Of a stretch of DNA of 64,000 nt, positions 18,463 through 26,720 are shown one piece after another. The stretch spans positions 62,001 to 126,000 of the forward strand of contig NZ_JAPFQA010000014.1 in the NCBI RefSeq assembly GCF_027563465.1, given 5' to 3'. The position numbers were made by a program, and so were the translations under genes. A model generated the notes under the pieces. That model worked only from the letters and a program-made list of their open reading frames with translations, had not been told where the DNA came from and ran no database searches. Within the stretch, counting starts at the first letter, position 1, and every line of letters starts with the position of its first letter. This stretch comes from Mesorhizobium qingshengii (GTDB lineage Bacteria > Pseudomonadota > Alphaproteobacteria > Rhizobiales > Rhizobiaceae).

Positions 18463-18533
18463 GCCCGCGTAGTCATCACGCAGCCCGAAGGGTCAGGGGG
18501 CGTGCACGCCCCCCGTGGCACGCCTGCTTCGGC

Positions 18534-18902
18534 CTACTTCTTGGGAGAAGCGAATTGCAACGTGAACACGTTGCCTGCCATGCCTTGCGCCAGCGTCGGC
18601 GAAAAGGTCAGGGGCAGGCAATTCTGCAAGGCCGTGGTGGCGGCATCGACGAATGATTTCTTCGCCTTGGCATCGCCGTCCACCTTGATCGCAGTCGGCC
18701 TCGGTGGACCGATCAGCGTGCCGTCGCGCTTGAAGCTGAAGCTCAATGTGACGCTGGCATTTCCGGCGCCAGCCGGCGGCGTCCAGCATGCCTTGATCGC
18801 GGCCCTCACTTCGTTCATGGTGTTGAGCGGCGCGGCAAACGACGGGCAGGCGATGCCTGCCGACATCACGCCTGCAATCGCGAGTTTGACCACGCTTTTC
18901 AT
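18534..18902 (-). CDS. Small secreted protein resembling a TonB C-terminal fold
   Basis: This 122-residue protein begins with a signal peptide (MKSVVKLAIAGVMSAGIACP, cut near SFA-APLN). The mature part has the pattern of TonB/TolA C-terminal domains: VRAAIKACWTPP, then VTLSFSFKRDGTLIGPP and a terminal strand VFTLQFASP. Stand-alone proteins of this type are common in rhizobia and are presumed periplasmic. The GGGGA site before ATG at 18902 supports this start over the longer frame. The role is unknown. Confidence 0.68.
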   Translation of the reverse strand: MKSVVKLAIAGVMSAGIACPSFAAPLNTMNEVRAAIKACWTPPAGAGNASVTLSFSFKRDGTLIGPPRPTAIKVDGDAKAKKSFVDAATTALQNCLPLTFSPTLAQGMAGNVFTLQFASPKK

Positions 18903-19065
18903 CGCAATCCCCACGTCTTCACCCTCAACCGACAATCGCTGCCGGACCGCCGAAATGGATGGTAAGGCCAACGTCGGCAATGACAATATCTCTCGGTAAA
19001 AAGTTGATGCCGAAAAACGCTCGCACCACCTGCTCACCTCACCGCCGGCGATAGCGTTCGAAAAA

Positions 19066-19141
19066 GCAAAAAAGGCCGGCATTGCGCCGACCTTTCCTTT
19101 CACTCGGCGCCAGTACATCCGTGGTCGCGGGGTGAATTACC
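19066..19141 (-). ncRNA. Terminator-ended RNA-like element, copy A
   Basis: On the minus strand the segment carries the conserved core CGCGACCACGGATGTAC and ends in an intrinsic terminator: stem AAGGTCGGC/GCCGGCCTT, loop GCAAT, then a T-rich run. A second copy of core plus terminator lies at 20868. It starts about 38 bp after the GST stop, so it may be a separate small RNA or the 3' end of the GST message. The 5' end is a guess. Confidence 0.5.
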
Positions 19142-19178
19142 GGCAGTAGACAGGGTTTTGGTTAACGAGTCCTTAACC

Positions 19179-20060
19179 TCAGGCCCTGGGCTGTGACCGC
19201 ACATAGGCGATGTAGCCGCGCACGTCGGCGGCCGGCTCGGCGTAGGCCTTGCCGAGCTTCTTCTCGATCGCCTCCACATATTCCGTCGCCCATTTGGGCA
19301 AGGGGTAGTCGATGACGGCCAGGAATTCGAGCGTCGCCGCCAGGCGGATGTCGGCGATCGAAGGGCTCGTGCCGCCGATGAACGGCTTGCCGTCCCTGAA
19401 GAAGCTGTGAAAGACCTCCAGCGGTTCGGCGATGGCGGCCATGGCGGCCTTCTGGGCTTCGGACTTCTTGTCGGGGTGGGCGTCGCTATGGCCGACCTCG
19501 CCGGCATATTGCGGGAAGCCGAGCGCCGGATAGGTGGCGCGTGCGACATAGGGGTAGAGCGTTCCGGTCAGATAGAACATGGCGCTGTCGATCATGGCCC
19601 GCTTGGCCGGCGCCTTCGGATAGAACTTCTCCAGCCCATGCTTGTTGGCAAGATACTGCATGATGGCGCAGCTTTCCCACAGAACGCCGCGTGGCAGGCC
19701 CTTGTCCTCGATCATCGGCGTCAGATGCGCCGGGTTGCGCGCCATATATTCGGGCGAGCGCGTGCTGCCCCAGGCGTCGGTCTCGGCAGCGTCGAACCCG
19801 GCCGCTCTCGCAAACACCCGAACGGTCATGTTGTTGACGCTCGGTTTCAGCATGCTGAGCTTCAGCGCCGGCTTCTTCGCCGACTTCGCCTTGGCCTTCG
19901 GTGCGGACGTCTTGGTGGAAACCTTGGCTGCAGGCTTTGCCGCCGCCTTCGCGGCAGCTTTTGGCGCTGGCTTGGCTGCTGGCTTCGCAGCCTTCCCTGC
20001 CGGCTTTGCGGCTGCCTTGGCCGCCGGTTTTCTTGCGCTCTTGGTCACAGTCTTTGCCAT
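19179..20060 (-). CDS. Glutathione S-transferase-like protein with Lys/Ala/Pro-rich N-terminal tail
   Basis: The 293-residue product has two parts. Residues 1 to about 68 are a low-complexity tail built from repeats such as AAKPAAK and KAAAKPA, like histone H1 or bacterial H1-like proteins. The rest follows the GST fold: a thioredoxin-like N half (NPAHLTPMIEDKGLPRGVLWESCAIMQYLA) and a helical C half with the capping motif FIGGTSPSIADIRLAA. The ribosome site GGGAGGA before MAKTVTK supports including the tail. It follows a VOC gene by 28 bp, probably as an operon. Confidence 0.8.
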   Translation of the reverse strand: MAKTVTKSARKPAAKAAAKPAGKAAKPAAKPAPKAAAKAAAKPAAKVSTKTSAPKAKAKSAKKPALKLSMLKPSVNNMTVRVFARAAGFDAAETDAWGSTRSPEYMARNPAHLTPMIEDKGLPRGVLWESCAIMQYLANKHGLEKFYPKAPAKRAMIDSAMFYLTGTLYPYVARATYPALGFPQYAGEVGHSDAHPDKKSEAQKAAMAAIAEPLEVFHSFFRDGKPFIGGTSPSIADIRLAATLEFLAVIDYPLPKWATEYVEAIEKKLGKAYAEPAADVRGYIAYVRSQPRA

Positions 20061-20088
20061 TGTGGTCCTCCCTCTGTTTTTGCTGGTG

Positions 20089-20670
20089 TTAGTATGGGTT
20101 CTTCGGCGTCCGGTCGTCCGACAAGGTTGCGCGGGAACGCTCGACGAGCGCTTGGATCGCATCGGCGAGATGCACCTCCGCGATGTTGTAGTCGCCGCGC
20201 GCGACCCGCAGTTTGTGCGCTGCCATCAGCACGTCGGCATGGGTGAAGCCCGCCGGCGGCTCGAAGCGGTAGGATGCGAGTTCGATCAGCAGGCCGAGCG
20301 GATCCTCGAAATAGATCGAATCCATGAAGCCGCGATCCTTGACGCCGCTGTGCTTGATGCCGCGCTCGTCGAGCCGGGCGACCGCCTGCAGGAAAGTGAC
20401 GCGCGACACCGAAAAAGCGATGTGATGGACGCACCCCGGATCGGTCGGCGTGCGCCGCTTCTGCGGCGTGCGGCTCTCGTCGGTGAAGACCGTGATCAGC
20501 CGGCCGTCGCCAGGATCGAAATAGAGGTGGCTTTCGCTCGCCTTGTCGAGGTTGGGCTGCTCGAAGACAAACGGCATGCCGAGCACGCCTTCCCAGAAAT
20601 CGATCGAGGTCTGGCGCCCGGCGCCGACAAGCGTGATATGATGCACGCCTTGCGTTTGCAGTTTCTGCAT
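20089..20670 (-). CDS. VOC-family (glyoxalase/dioxygenase-like) protein
   Basis: This 193-residue metalloenzyme-like protein has two beta-alpha-beta-beta-beta modules. Likely metal ligands are His in VHHITLVGA, His in VHHIAFSV and Glu in LLIELASYRF. The family isomerises, cleaves or dehalogenates small molecules and the substrate is not predictable. GGGAGGGAG before ATG fixes the start. The GST gene follows by 28 bp, which suggests shared detoxification of an electrophile. Confidence 0.8.
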   Translation of the reverse strand: MQKLQTQGVHHITLVGAGRQTSIDFWEGVLGMPFVFEQPNLDKASESHLYFDPGDGRLITVFTDESRTPQKRRTPTDPGCVHHIAFSVSRVTFLQAVARLDERGIKHSGVKDRGFMDSIYFEDPLGLLIELASYRFEPPAGFTHADVLMAAHKLRVARGDYNIAEVHLADAIQALVERSRATLSDDRTPKNPY

Positions 20671-21072
20671 TGGTCTCCCTCCCGGGGCATCGACTGCCCG
20701 TCCGGATCTGCCCGGGCAACGGCGTTCTGCGCGCCGCTCTAGCCGGGGATCCATCACGCGATGCTAATCCAATCGGCCCCGCTGCGCCAGAAGCGGCGAA
20801 TGCGGCCTAGGTTGGACGATTTGTGGAGAGCTCTGAGAGAGGTACGCCCAAGGCGCAGCACGCCAAAAAGCAAAGGGCCGGTATTGAGCCGACCTTTTCA
20901 TTTCGACATTTGCACCGGTACATCCGTGGTCGCGCGCCGAAAGCGAATAGCCGCCGGTAGATAGGCGATTGGTGAGCGAAATCTTGGTAAGCGTGCGGTG
21001 ACAGCATGCCAGTCGAGAATCCGATCCAGGCCGGCCACAGTCGACGCATGTGACGGTCTGCAATTCTTCGCT
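20671..21072. other. Intergenic region between VOC gene and sulfotransferase
   Basis: This 400-bp stretch has no convincing protein gene. It holds the second copy of the RNA-like element (20868-20952). The remaining sequence shows nothing recognisable. Confidence 0.6.
20868..20952 (-). ncRNA. Terminator-ended RNA-like element, copy B
   Basis: This copy shares the 17-base core CGCGACCACGGATGTAC with copy A and ends in a matching terminator (GGTCGGC-TCAATA-CCGGCC followed by CTTTGCTTTTT). Between core and terminator the two copies diverge, as expected for related structured RNAs. It lies about 120 bp after the sulfotransferase stop, far enough to be its own transcript. Upstream, CTATCTACC matches CTGTCTACT of copy A and could be a -10 region. 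Confidence 0.5.
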
Positions 21073-21924
21073 CTACAACGGCAAATACCCAAACTTTTCC
21101 ATCTGCAGTCGGTGACCGGTCACTATTCCATCGACCTGAGCCGGGGTCAGAACCTCACGCCATTGCTCGGCTTTCCCAGCTCTGAAGAAACCTGCGGTCG
21201 CGGCTTCCGGACGTTCTCGGAAGCCGGAACTCTTCTCCTCAGCCTGAAGATTTTCGAATGACGACATGCTCAGGGCGGTCGCAAGCTCGGCGGGCGACGG
21301 GTTCATTTTCAGGTGCCGCGCCAGTCCTCCAAAGGTCTTCGCCGGCTCCGAAAGCATATCCTCATAGCGCATGACATAGATGGCCGGATGTTGAACGCGC
21401 GTCCAGCTATGCACGTGCTCACTCCACGAGCCCCAGATTTCATACACCTGCTTGTCGCTGATCTCCGTACGCATACCTTCTGAAGCCATGAAGTCGATGG
21501 TGTCGTCGACAGATTTGCCGCGGTGATGCGACAAGGAAATCACGACATCGAGAGGATTTCGCACGATGTAGACCGCGCCAGCCGTGGCGGCAGGGTTGAT
21601 GATTGGCTGGCCTTTGTCCATCAGCAGGGCATTGTGTGTCTTGATGAACGCAACGCCATCCACTTCGTCCGCTAAAGCGACTTGCACCTTGGGGCGAAGG
21701 GTTGGGATGGAATCATAATCCTCGGCTGTGATCTCCTTGCCTGCGAATTTGGTGTATCGCCATCTTCCGGCCTCGCCACTGGAGAATCGCCCGATGTCGT
21801 TGATCGACTGGGTTCCGCCCTCGCCGTGCAAGACCTTCAACAGGCTATGCAGAAAATGGCGCGTCCAGGTGTTTCCCGACTTGGGATACGACGCCAGCCA
21901 AACTATTCCGGATTGGTGAGACAA
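21073..21924 (-). CDS. Sulfotransferase domain protein
   Basis: This cytosolic enzyme of 283 residues would move sulfate from PAPS to an acceptor. The PAPS-binding loop is YPKSGNTW near the N terminus and the second site is YIVRNPLDVVISLSHH. The family usually begins just before IVWLASYPKSG; a TTG at 21924 preceded by AGGGGGG gives exactly that start, so the extra upstream codons are left out. It faces an outer membrane protein gene. Base composition looks lower in GC than the surroundings. The acceptor, perhaps a polysaccharide, is unknown. Confidence 0.82.
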   Translation of the reverse strand: MSHQSGIVWLASYPKSGNTWTRHFLHSLLKVLHGEGGTQSINDIGRFSSGEAGRWRYTKFAGKEITAEDYDSIPTLRPKVQVALADEVDGVAFIKTHNALLMDKGQPIINPAATAGAVYIVRNPLDVVISLSHHRGKSVDDTIDFMASEGMRTEISDKQVYEIWGSWSEHVHSWTRVQHPAIYVMRYEDMLSEPAKTFGGLARHLKMNPSPAELATALSMSSFENLQAEEKSSGFRERPEAATAGFFRAGKAEQWREVLTPAQVDGIVTGHRLQMEKFGYLPL

Positions 21925-22076
21925 TCGCGCCCCCCTGCAGAGTGTCCGCCCTGCAGATATCGGTTTCGATAATTTTGCAACACTAACAGAAACTTTTTTT
22001 CGGTGTCTGAACGCACATTGAGTCCTCAACACTTGCCGGCGTATATCGCGACTGGGCTAAATTAGGGGTTTGGGCT

Positions 22077-23045
22077 ATGCGCTTGCAAAGATTACTACTT
22101 CTTGGTGTTTCGTCGATCGCCATTTCAGCGATGTCGCTGGCTGCGCGCGCTGCCGACCTCTCGGATTCTTCTGTGCCACTTGCAGCTTCGCTTCCGAAGC
22201 TGACGGCCTTTATTGAAGGTGGCGTCGGCTGGAGCAGCGGCGACCGTTTGTATCCCAACACGCCTCTCGCGGACTTTTTCTCGCCTTTCGCGGGAGTCGG
22301 CGGTGAAGTGGCTGCCGGGCTGGACTATCGGATCGATAATACTTGGCACGTCAGCGCAAGTTTCAGATATGGCTGGAACAATCGTAACAGGGATCATGGT
22401 ACGACCGAGAGTGTAACCTTTGCGAGACCGGCGGGTGACGGCACCGCAGGGAGCAACGGCTCCGTGGACCAGACTGGGGCGCGGGCTGGTACGGTCCATG
22501 TGCGCGAGGCCCACGCGGTTGCTGACTTCGCGGTTGGACGAGATCTTGGAATTGGCAGCGGACCTGCCCAAGTCAAGCTTGGCCTTCGCTATGCGGATCT
22601 GAGCGCAAGGATCAGCGGCCCGGGTGTAGCCTACACTGGCACGGACTTGGGGTCGCTGACATCGACTGACAACGCCTATCTGAAAAGCCGTTTCCGCGGC
22701 CTCGGTCCGCGCGTCGCCGTCGAGGGAAGCATACCTTTGGCCGGTCAATTTGGCCTGGATTACGGGGTTGGCGCCGCTTACCTCTTTGCCATCACCAGGG
22801 ACAAGACCTTCGCTCTGGAAGACGGTACACAAGTCAGGCAGTCGGACAAGAAAGGTGTCTTCAACACCGACGCGTCCCTGGCCGTGACTTACAACTTTAC
22901 CGACACCACCAAGGTGGCTCTGGGCTACCGCGCCGATGTCTACTTCAATGCGCTGCCCGGGATCGATTTCGCGACATCTGGCGGAAAATCTGACAGTACA
23001 CGCATTTACCACGGGGCGTTCTTGAGACTGACAAGCAGTTTCTGA
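22077..23045 (+). CDS. Outer membrane beta-barrel protein, Lpg1974/MOMP-like
   Basis: This 322-residue protein has a signal peptide (MRLQRLLLLGVSSIAISAM, cut after ARA) and alternating strands ending in phenylalanine (RLTSSF), the usual signal for barrel assembly. RFRGLGPRVAVEG and the spacing of strands match the Legionella-type major outer membrane protein family, which is common in rhizobia. It probably forms a pore. A Rho-independent terminator follows. It may have been acquired together with the divergent sulfotransferase, since both look less GC-rich. Confidence 0.75.
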   Translation: MRLQRLLLLGVSSIAISAMSLAARAADLSDSSVPLAASLPKLTAFIEGGVGWSSGDRLYPNTPLADFFSPFAGVGGEVAAGLDYRIDNTWHVSASFRYGWNNRNRDHGTTESVTFARPAGDGTAGSNGSVDQTGARAGTVHVREAHAVADFAVGRDLGIGSGPAQVKLGLRYADLSARISGPGVAYTGTDLGSLTSTDNAYLKSRFRGLGPRVAVEGSIPLAGQFGLDYGVGAAYLFAITRDKTFALEDGTQVRQSDKKGVFNTDASLAVTYNFTDTTKVALGYRADVYFNALPGIDFATSGGKSDSTRIYHGAFLRLTSSF

Positions 23046-23111
23046 CGGGCAATTGCTCGTGAACGGACAAAGGCCGTCCGGTCGTTAAGCCGATCAGATA
23101 GTCGCAGCAAC

Positions 23112-23142
23112 AGCCCGCCGGCTCCGGTCGACGGGCTTTTTT
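23112..23142 (+). terminator. Rho-independent terminator after the porin gene
   Basis: AGCCCG pairs with CGGGCT around a G/C-rich loop and is followed by six T residues. It lies about 65 bp after the stop codon of the outer membrane protein gene. Confidence 0.75.
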
Positions 23143-23403
23143 GCGCGCTGCTGGAACGCGTTGTCATCTGGCTCTGGCGCTATACCGCTAAACATAGGGT
23201 GACTTGCTCGGCCCACTTGCGGTTGACAATGGCCAGACGGCAACTGTCGCCACATTCGAATGTTCGAATGGTGCTGTGATCTTCTTGTTCGTAAAGAACG
23301 ACTGGGTGCACCGGGCAACCGGGAGATGCGGACAAGGAGGGCCAAGGCCAATTGCGTCATGCAGCCAATTTGCTGCAACCTGCCTATGTTACGCGCGATT
23401 TCC
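23143..23403. other. Intergenic stretch before tRNA-Glu
   Basis: About 260 bp with no supported gene or repeat. Short plus-strand open frames that run into the tRNA are not credible. Confidence 0.5.
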
Positions 23404-23478
23404 TGGTACGCCCAAGGGGAATCGAACCCCTGTTCCCGCCGTGAGAGGGCGGTGTCCTGACCGCTAGACGATGGGCGC
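23404..23478 (-). tRNA. tRNA-Glu (CTC)
   Basis: The minus strand folds as a full cloverleaf: acceptor GCGCCCA/TGGGCGT, D-arm TCTAGCGGTCAGGA, anticodon stem CCGCC/GGCGG with loop CTCTCAC (anticodon CTC), T-arm CAGGGGTTCGATTCCCCTT, discriminator A and an encoded CCA. The body matches bacterial glutamate tRNAs. Confidence 0.95.
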
Positions 23479-23568
23479 GTTCAAGAACCGGCGATATAGG
23501 CTGACGGCTGGGAAAAAGCAACTGGGGTTCGGCGGCTTTCCCTTATCGGGGAAAAGTCGGCAGCAGGC

Positions 23569-23976
23569 TTATCGTTTCGGCTCGATCAGGTCCCAGAGAT
23601 TGCCATGCAGATCGGCGAAAACCGCCACCGTGCCATAGGGCTCGAAGCGCGGTGTCTCGCGGAATTCGACGCCCTTTTCCAGCATCGCCGCATGGTCGCG
23701 GGCAAAGTCGTCGGTCTCGAGGAACAGAAACACCCGGCCGCCGGTCTGGTTACCGATGCTCTTCGTTTGTGCCTCGTCGGAAGCCTCGGCCAGGAGCAGC
23801 CTGGCGCCCTGCCCGTTGGCCGGCGCCACCGTCACCCAGCGCTTGCCGCCGCCGAGATCGACGTCCTCGACGAGCAGAAAGCCGAGCCGGTCGACATACC
23901 AGGCAATCGCCTCGTCATAATTCGCGACGACCAGCGCGACGGTCGCGACGCGACGATGTTCGGCGAACCCGGTCAC
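23569..23976 (-). CDS. VOC-family protein, single module
   Basis: This 135-residue protein resembles glyoxalase/bleomycin-resistance proteins: TVALVVANYDEAIAWYVDRLGF at the start, a central strand pair around WVTVAPANG, and a terminal FADLHGNLWDLIEP with the usual Asp/Glu. It probably dimerises to form its active sites. The start is GTG at 23976. The substrate is unknown. No operon partner is evident; the next gene on this strand begins 424 bp upstream. Confidence 0.8.
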   Translation of the reverse strand: MTGFAEHRRVATVALVVANYDEAIAWYVDRLGFLLVEDVDLGGGKRWVTVAPANGQGARLLLAEASDEAQTKSIGNQTGGRVFLFLETDDFARDHAAMLEKGVEFRETPRFEPYGTVAVFADLHGNLWDLIEPKR

Positions 23977-24007
23977 GCCCGAGGCCTACGCATTTGTTGC
24001 GGCCGGC

Positions 24008-24400
24008 TCATTTGTTGCGGATCGCGAAACGGCCGATCAGGCGGCGCTCGGCGATATCATAGACGAAGATCGTGCGGCTGCCGTCGGCAAGCTCGGCGTC
24101 GATCGAGACACGGTTGCCGGACAGCGACTGGCTAACCACCTTGGCGCCGACCGGCAGCACGATGTCGCCGCTGACAGGCTCGCCGGCGGGCGCCTGGATG
24201 TCGCCGGCCAGCGGCGGGGTCGCGGGCGGTGCGTTGCGCGCTTTGTAGACAACGGCCCCGATCACCACCATAAGGGCAAGAAACAGCAGGCCGAGATTGA
24301 TCCCGACGAAGCGGACGAGTTTCCTGCGCACCTTTTCGACCTCCGGGTCGAGCGGCTTCTCCCGGCCTTCGACTACTGGGTCTTCCTCGGCGATGGCCAT
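24008..24400 (-). CDS. DUF6476-like single-pass membrane protein
   Basis: This 130-residue protein has a charged N terminus (about 30 residues), one membrane helix (VGINLGLLFLALMVVIGAVVY) and a periplasmic C-terminal domain ending in IFVYDIAERRLIGRF. The architecture matches small conserved alphaproteobacterial proteins encoded beside rluD. The function is unknown. The frame continues upstream inside the opposite-strand rluD and that part is not coding. The two genes diverge with only 27 bp between start codons. Confidence 0.75.
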   Translation of the reverse strand: MAIAEEDPVVEGREKPLDPEVEKVRRKLVRFVGINLGLLFLALMVVIGAVVYKARNAPPATPPLAGDIQAPAGEPVSGDIVLPVGAKVVSQSLSGNRVSIDAELADGSRTIFVYDIAERRLIGRFAIRNK

Positions 24401-24427
24401 GGCAAAATATTCCGGAACGGTTTTTCG

Positions 24428-25483
24428 ATGAGCGCTCATAGCGAAGAGGCCCCCGAATTGATAGAGGACCAATTCATGGCGGCAGCCCCCACCGTGCTGG
24501 TCGCGGGCGCGGATGCGGCCGGCCAGCGCCTCGACCAGTGGCTGGCGGCCAGCCTCGGTCCGGACATGTCGCGCAGCCGCGTGCAGATGCTGATCAGGCA
24601 GGGCGCGGTCAGGATCGACGGCAAGCCTGTCGACGAGACCAAGCGCAAGATGACCGCGGGCGAAAGCGTGTCGGTCGCCATGCCGGAGCCGGAGCCGGCC
24701 GAGCCGCAAGGCGAAAACATCCCGCTCGATGTGCTCTATGAGGACGACGAACTGATCGTCGTCAACAAGCCGGCCGGGCTTGTCGTGCACCCGGGCGCCG
24801 GCAACTGGACCGGCACTCTGGTCAACGCGCTGATCCATCACTGCGGCGACAGCCTGTCGGGTATCGGCGGCGTGCGGCGGCCGGGCATCGTCCATCGCCT
24901 CGACAAGGAGACCAGCGGCGTCATGGTGGTCGCCAAGACCGACCGCGCCCACAAGTCGCTGTCCGAAGCCTTCGCCGATCACGGACTGACCGGCGATCTC
25001 GAGCGCGCCTATCTGGCGCTCGTCTGGGGCATCCCGCAGCGGCCGACGGGAACGGTCGACGCGCCGCTCGGCCGCGCCGCCGACCGGGTGCGCCGCGCCG
25101 TGGTGCCGGAAGGGCGCGACGATGCCCGCCATGCCGTCACCCACTTTGCCGTGCAGGAGCGTTTCGGCGAGAAACAGCAGGAATTCGCCACGGCAAGCCT
25201 GGTCGAATGCCGGCTGGAGACAGGCCGCACCCACCAGATCCGCGTCCACATGGCGCATATCGGCCATCCGGTGATCGGCGACCCCGACTACGGCCAGGCG
25301 TTCCGCACCAAGGCCAACCGGCTGCCTGAACCGCTGAAAAGCCAGGTCAAGGCATTTTCCCGGCAAGCTTTGCATGCCTGGCTCCTTGCATTTCGTCACC
25401 CGGCTACCCATCTAACGATGAGGTTCGAGGCGCCGTTGCCGGGGGATATGGAGGAACTCGTCGGCGGCTTCCGCAAACTCTGA
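24428..25483 (+). CDS. rluD: 23S rRNA pseudouridine synthase, RluD/RluA family
   Basis: This 351-residue enzyme converts uridines in the 23S rRNA helix 69 loop to pseudouridine if it is the true RluD. An N-terminal S4 RNA-binding domain (RLDQWLAASLGPDMSRSRVQMLI) is followed by the catalytic domain with HRLDKETSG, catalytic Asp159. The motif RTHQIRVHMAHIGHPVIGD is also diagnostic. It precedes rpoH, a common order in alphaproteobacteria. RluC or RluA specificity cannot be excluded from sequence alone. Confidence 0.88.
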   Translation: MSAHSEEAPELIEDQFMAAAPTVLVAGADAAGQRLDQWLAASLGPDMSRSRVQMLIRQGAVRIDGKPVDETKRKMTAGESVSVAMPEPEPAEPQGENIPLDVLYEDDELIVVNKPAGLVVHPGAGNWTGTLVNALIHHCGDSLSGIGGVRRPGIVHRLDKETSGVMVVAKTDRAHKSLSEAFADHGLTGDLERAYLALVWGIPQRPTGTVDAPLGRAADRVRRAVVPEGRDDARHAVTHFAVQERFGEKQQEFATASLVECRLETGRTHQIRVHMAHIGHPVIGDPDYGQAFRTKANRLPEPLKSQVKAFSRQALHAWLLAFRHPATHLTMRFEAPLPGDMEELVGGFRKL

Positions 25484-25694
25484 CCCCGTCACCAACACCC
25501 TTCAAGCTAGCCTTCAAAAACCTGACCGGCAATGTTCACTTCAACGTGACACACTGTTTCGTGTTGAACAAACGCCTGTCTTTTCTGGTTTTGTTCCTGT
25601 ATAACACCTGACGTCGCGAGCGAGCCTTTTGGTGCTCGTGTCATATGCCCGCCGCGTTTCGGGGGCATCACTCCAATAGAGAGGGGGCGCTATC

Positions 25695-26606
25695 ATGGCC
25701 CAGTCATTACCCAGTATCGTTTCCGGCGAAGGCGGCCTCAGCCGCTACCTGGAAGAAATCCGCCGCTTTCCCATGCTGCAGCCGCAGGAAGAGTACATGC
25801 TCGCCAAGCGTTACGCCGAGCATGAAGACACCACCGCAGCGCACAAGCTCGTCACCAGCCACCTCAGGCTCGTCGCCAAGATCGCCATGGGCTATCGCGG
25901 CTATGGCCTGCCGATCGGTGAGGTGATCTCGGAAGGCAATGTCGGCCTGATGCAGGCCGTCAAGAAATTCGAACCCGAGCGCGGCTTCCGCCTCGCGACC
26001 TATGCCATGTGGTGGATCAAGGCCTCGATCCAGGAGTACATCCTGCGCTCGTGGAGCCTGGTCAAGATGGGCACGACCGCCAACCAGAAGCGTCTGTTCT
26101 TCAACCTGCGCAAGGTCAAGGGCAAGATCCAGGCGCTCGACGATGGCGATCTGAAGCCCGACCAGATCACCGAGATCGCCACCCGCCTCAACGTGTCCGA
26201 AGCCGAAGTGGTGTCGATGAACCGCCGCCTGTCGGGCGACGCCTCGCTCAACGCGCCGATCCGGGCGAGCGAAGGCGAGTCCGGCGAATGGCAGGACTGG
26301 CTGGTCGACGACCATGAAAGCCAGGAAGATATGCTGATCGAGCAGGACGAGCTGGAAAACCGGCGCGGCATGCTGTCAGGCGCTCTTGCCGTGCTCAACG
26401 AGCGCGAGCGGCGCATCTTCGAGGCCCGTCGCCTCGCCGAAGAGCCGCTGACACTGGAAGAACTGTCGGCCGAGTTCGACATCAGCCGCGAGCGCGTGCG
26501 CCAGATCGAGGTGCGCGCCTTCGAGAAGGTGCAGGATGCGGTCAAGGCCGCGGCCAAGCGCCAGACCCAGGCGCTGCGCACCATCGAGGCACAGCCGGCG
26601 GCTTGA
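25695..26606 (+). CDS. rpoH: Heat-shock sigma factor RpoH (sigma-32)
   Basis: This 303-residue alternative sigma factor directs RNA polymerase to heat-shock promoters. It has region 2 (ISEGNVGLMQAVKKFEPERGFRLATYAMWWIKASI in outline), the RpoH box QKRLFFNLRK, and a region 4 helix-turn-helix (FDISRERVRQIEVRAFEKV). Rhizobia usually carry two or more rpoH copies and this one cannot be ranked. Upstream, TATAAC near 25600 could be a -10 box, and a small hairpin (ATGCCC/GGGCAT) lies in the leader. A terminator follows. Confidence 0.94.
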   Translation: MAQSLPSIVSGEGGLSRYLEEIRRFPMLQPQEEYMLAKRYAEHEDTTAAHKLVTSHLRLVAKIAMGYRGYGLPIGEVISEGNVGLMQAVKKFEPERGFRLATYAMWWIKASIQEYILRSWSLVKMGTTANQKRLFFNLRKVKGKIQALDDGDLKPDQITEIATRLNVSEAEVVSMNRRLSGDASLNAPIRASEGESGEWQDWLVDDHESQEDMLIEQDELENRRGMLSGALAVLNERERRIFEARRLAEEPLTLEELSAEFDISRERVRQIEVRAFEKVQDAVKAAAKRQTQALRTIEAQPAA

Positions 26607-26629
26607 AGCCAGCTTCGGCAACGAAACGG

Positions 26630-26667
26630 AACGGCGGCGCCAGGAAACTGGCGCCGCCGTTTCCTTT
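26630..26667 (+). terminator. Rho-independent terminator after rpoH
   Basis: AACGGCGGCGCCAG pairs perfectly with CTGGCGCCGCCGTT across a GAAA tetraloop, followed by TTCCTTTTG. This is a strong stem with a moderate T-run. Confidence 0.85.
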
Positions 26668-26720
26668 TGTGACCCTACGCAGCTGACAGGAAAGCTCACT
26701 GCCGGCTCAGCACTGCAAGC

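Noticed and set aside
21073..21924. Nod-factor sulfotransferase (NodH)
   Set aside because: No nod genes are nearby and the sequence fits the general PKSGNTW sulfotransferases.
23204..23467. Plus-strand open frame running into the tRNA
   Set aside because: It overlaps tRNA-Glu and has no ribosome site or family features.
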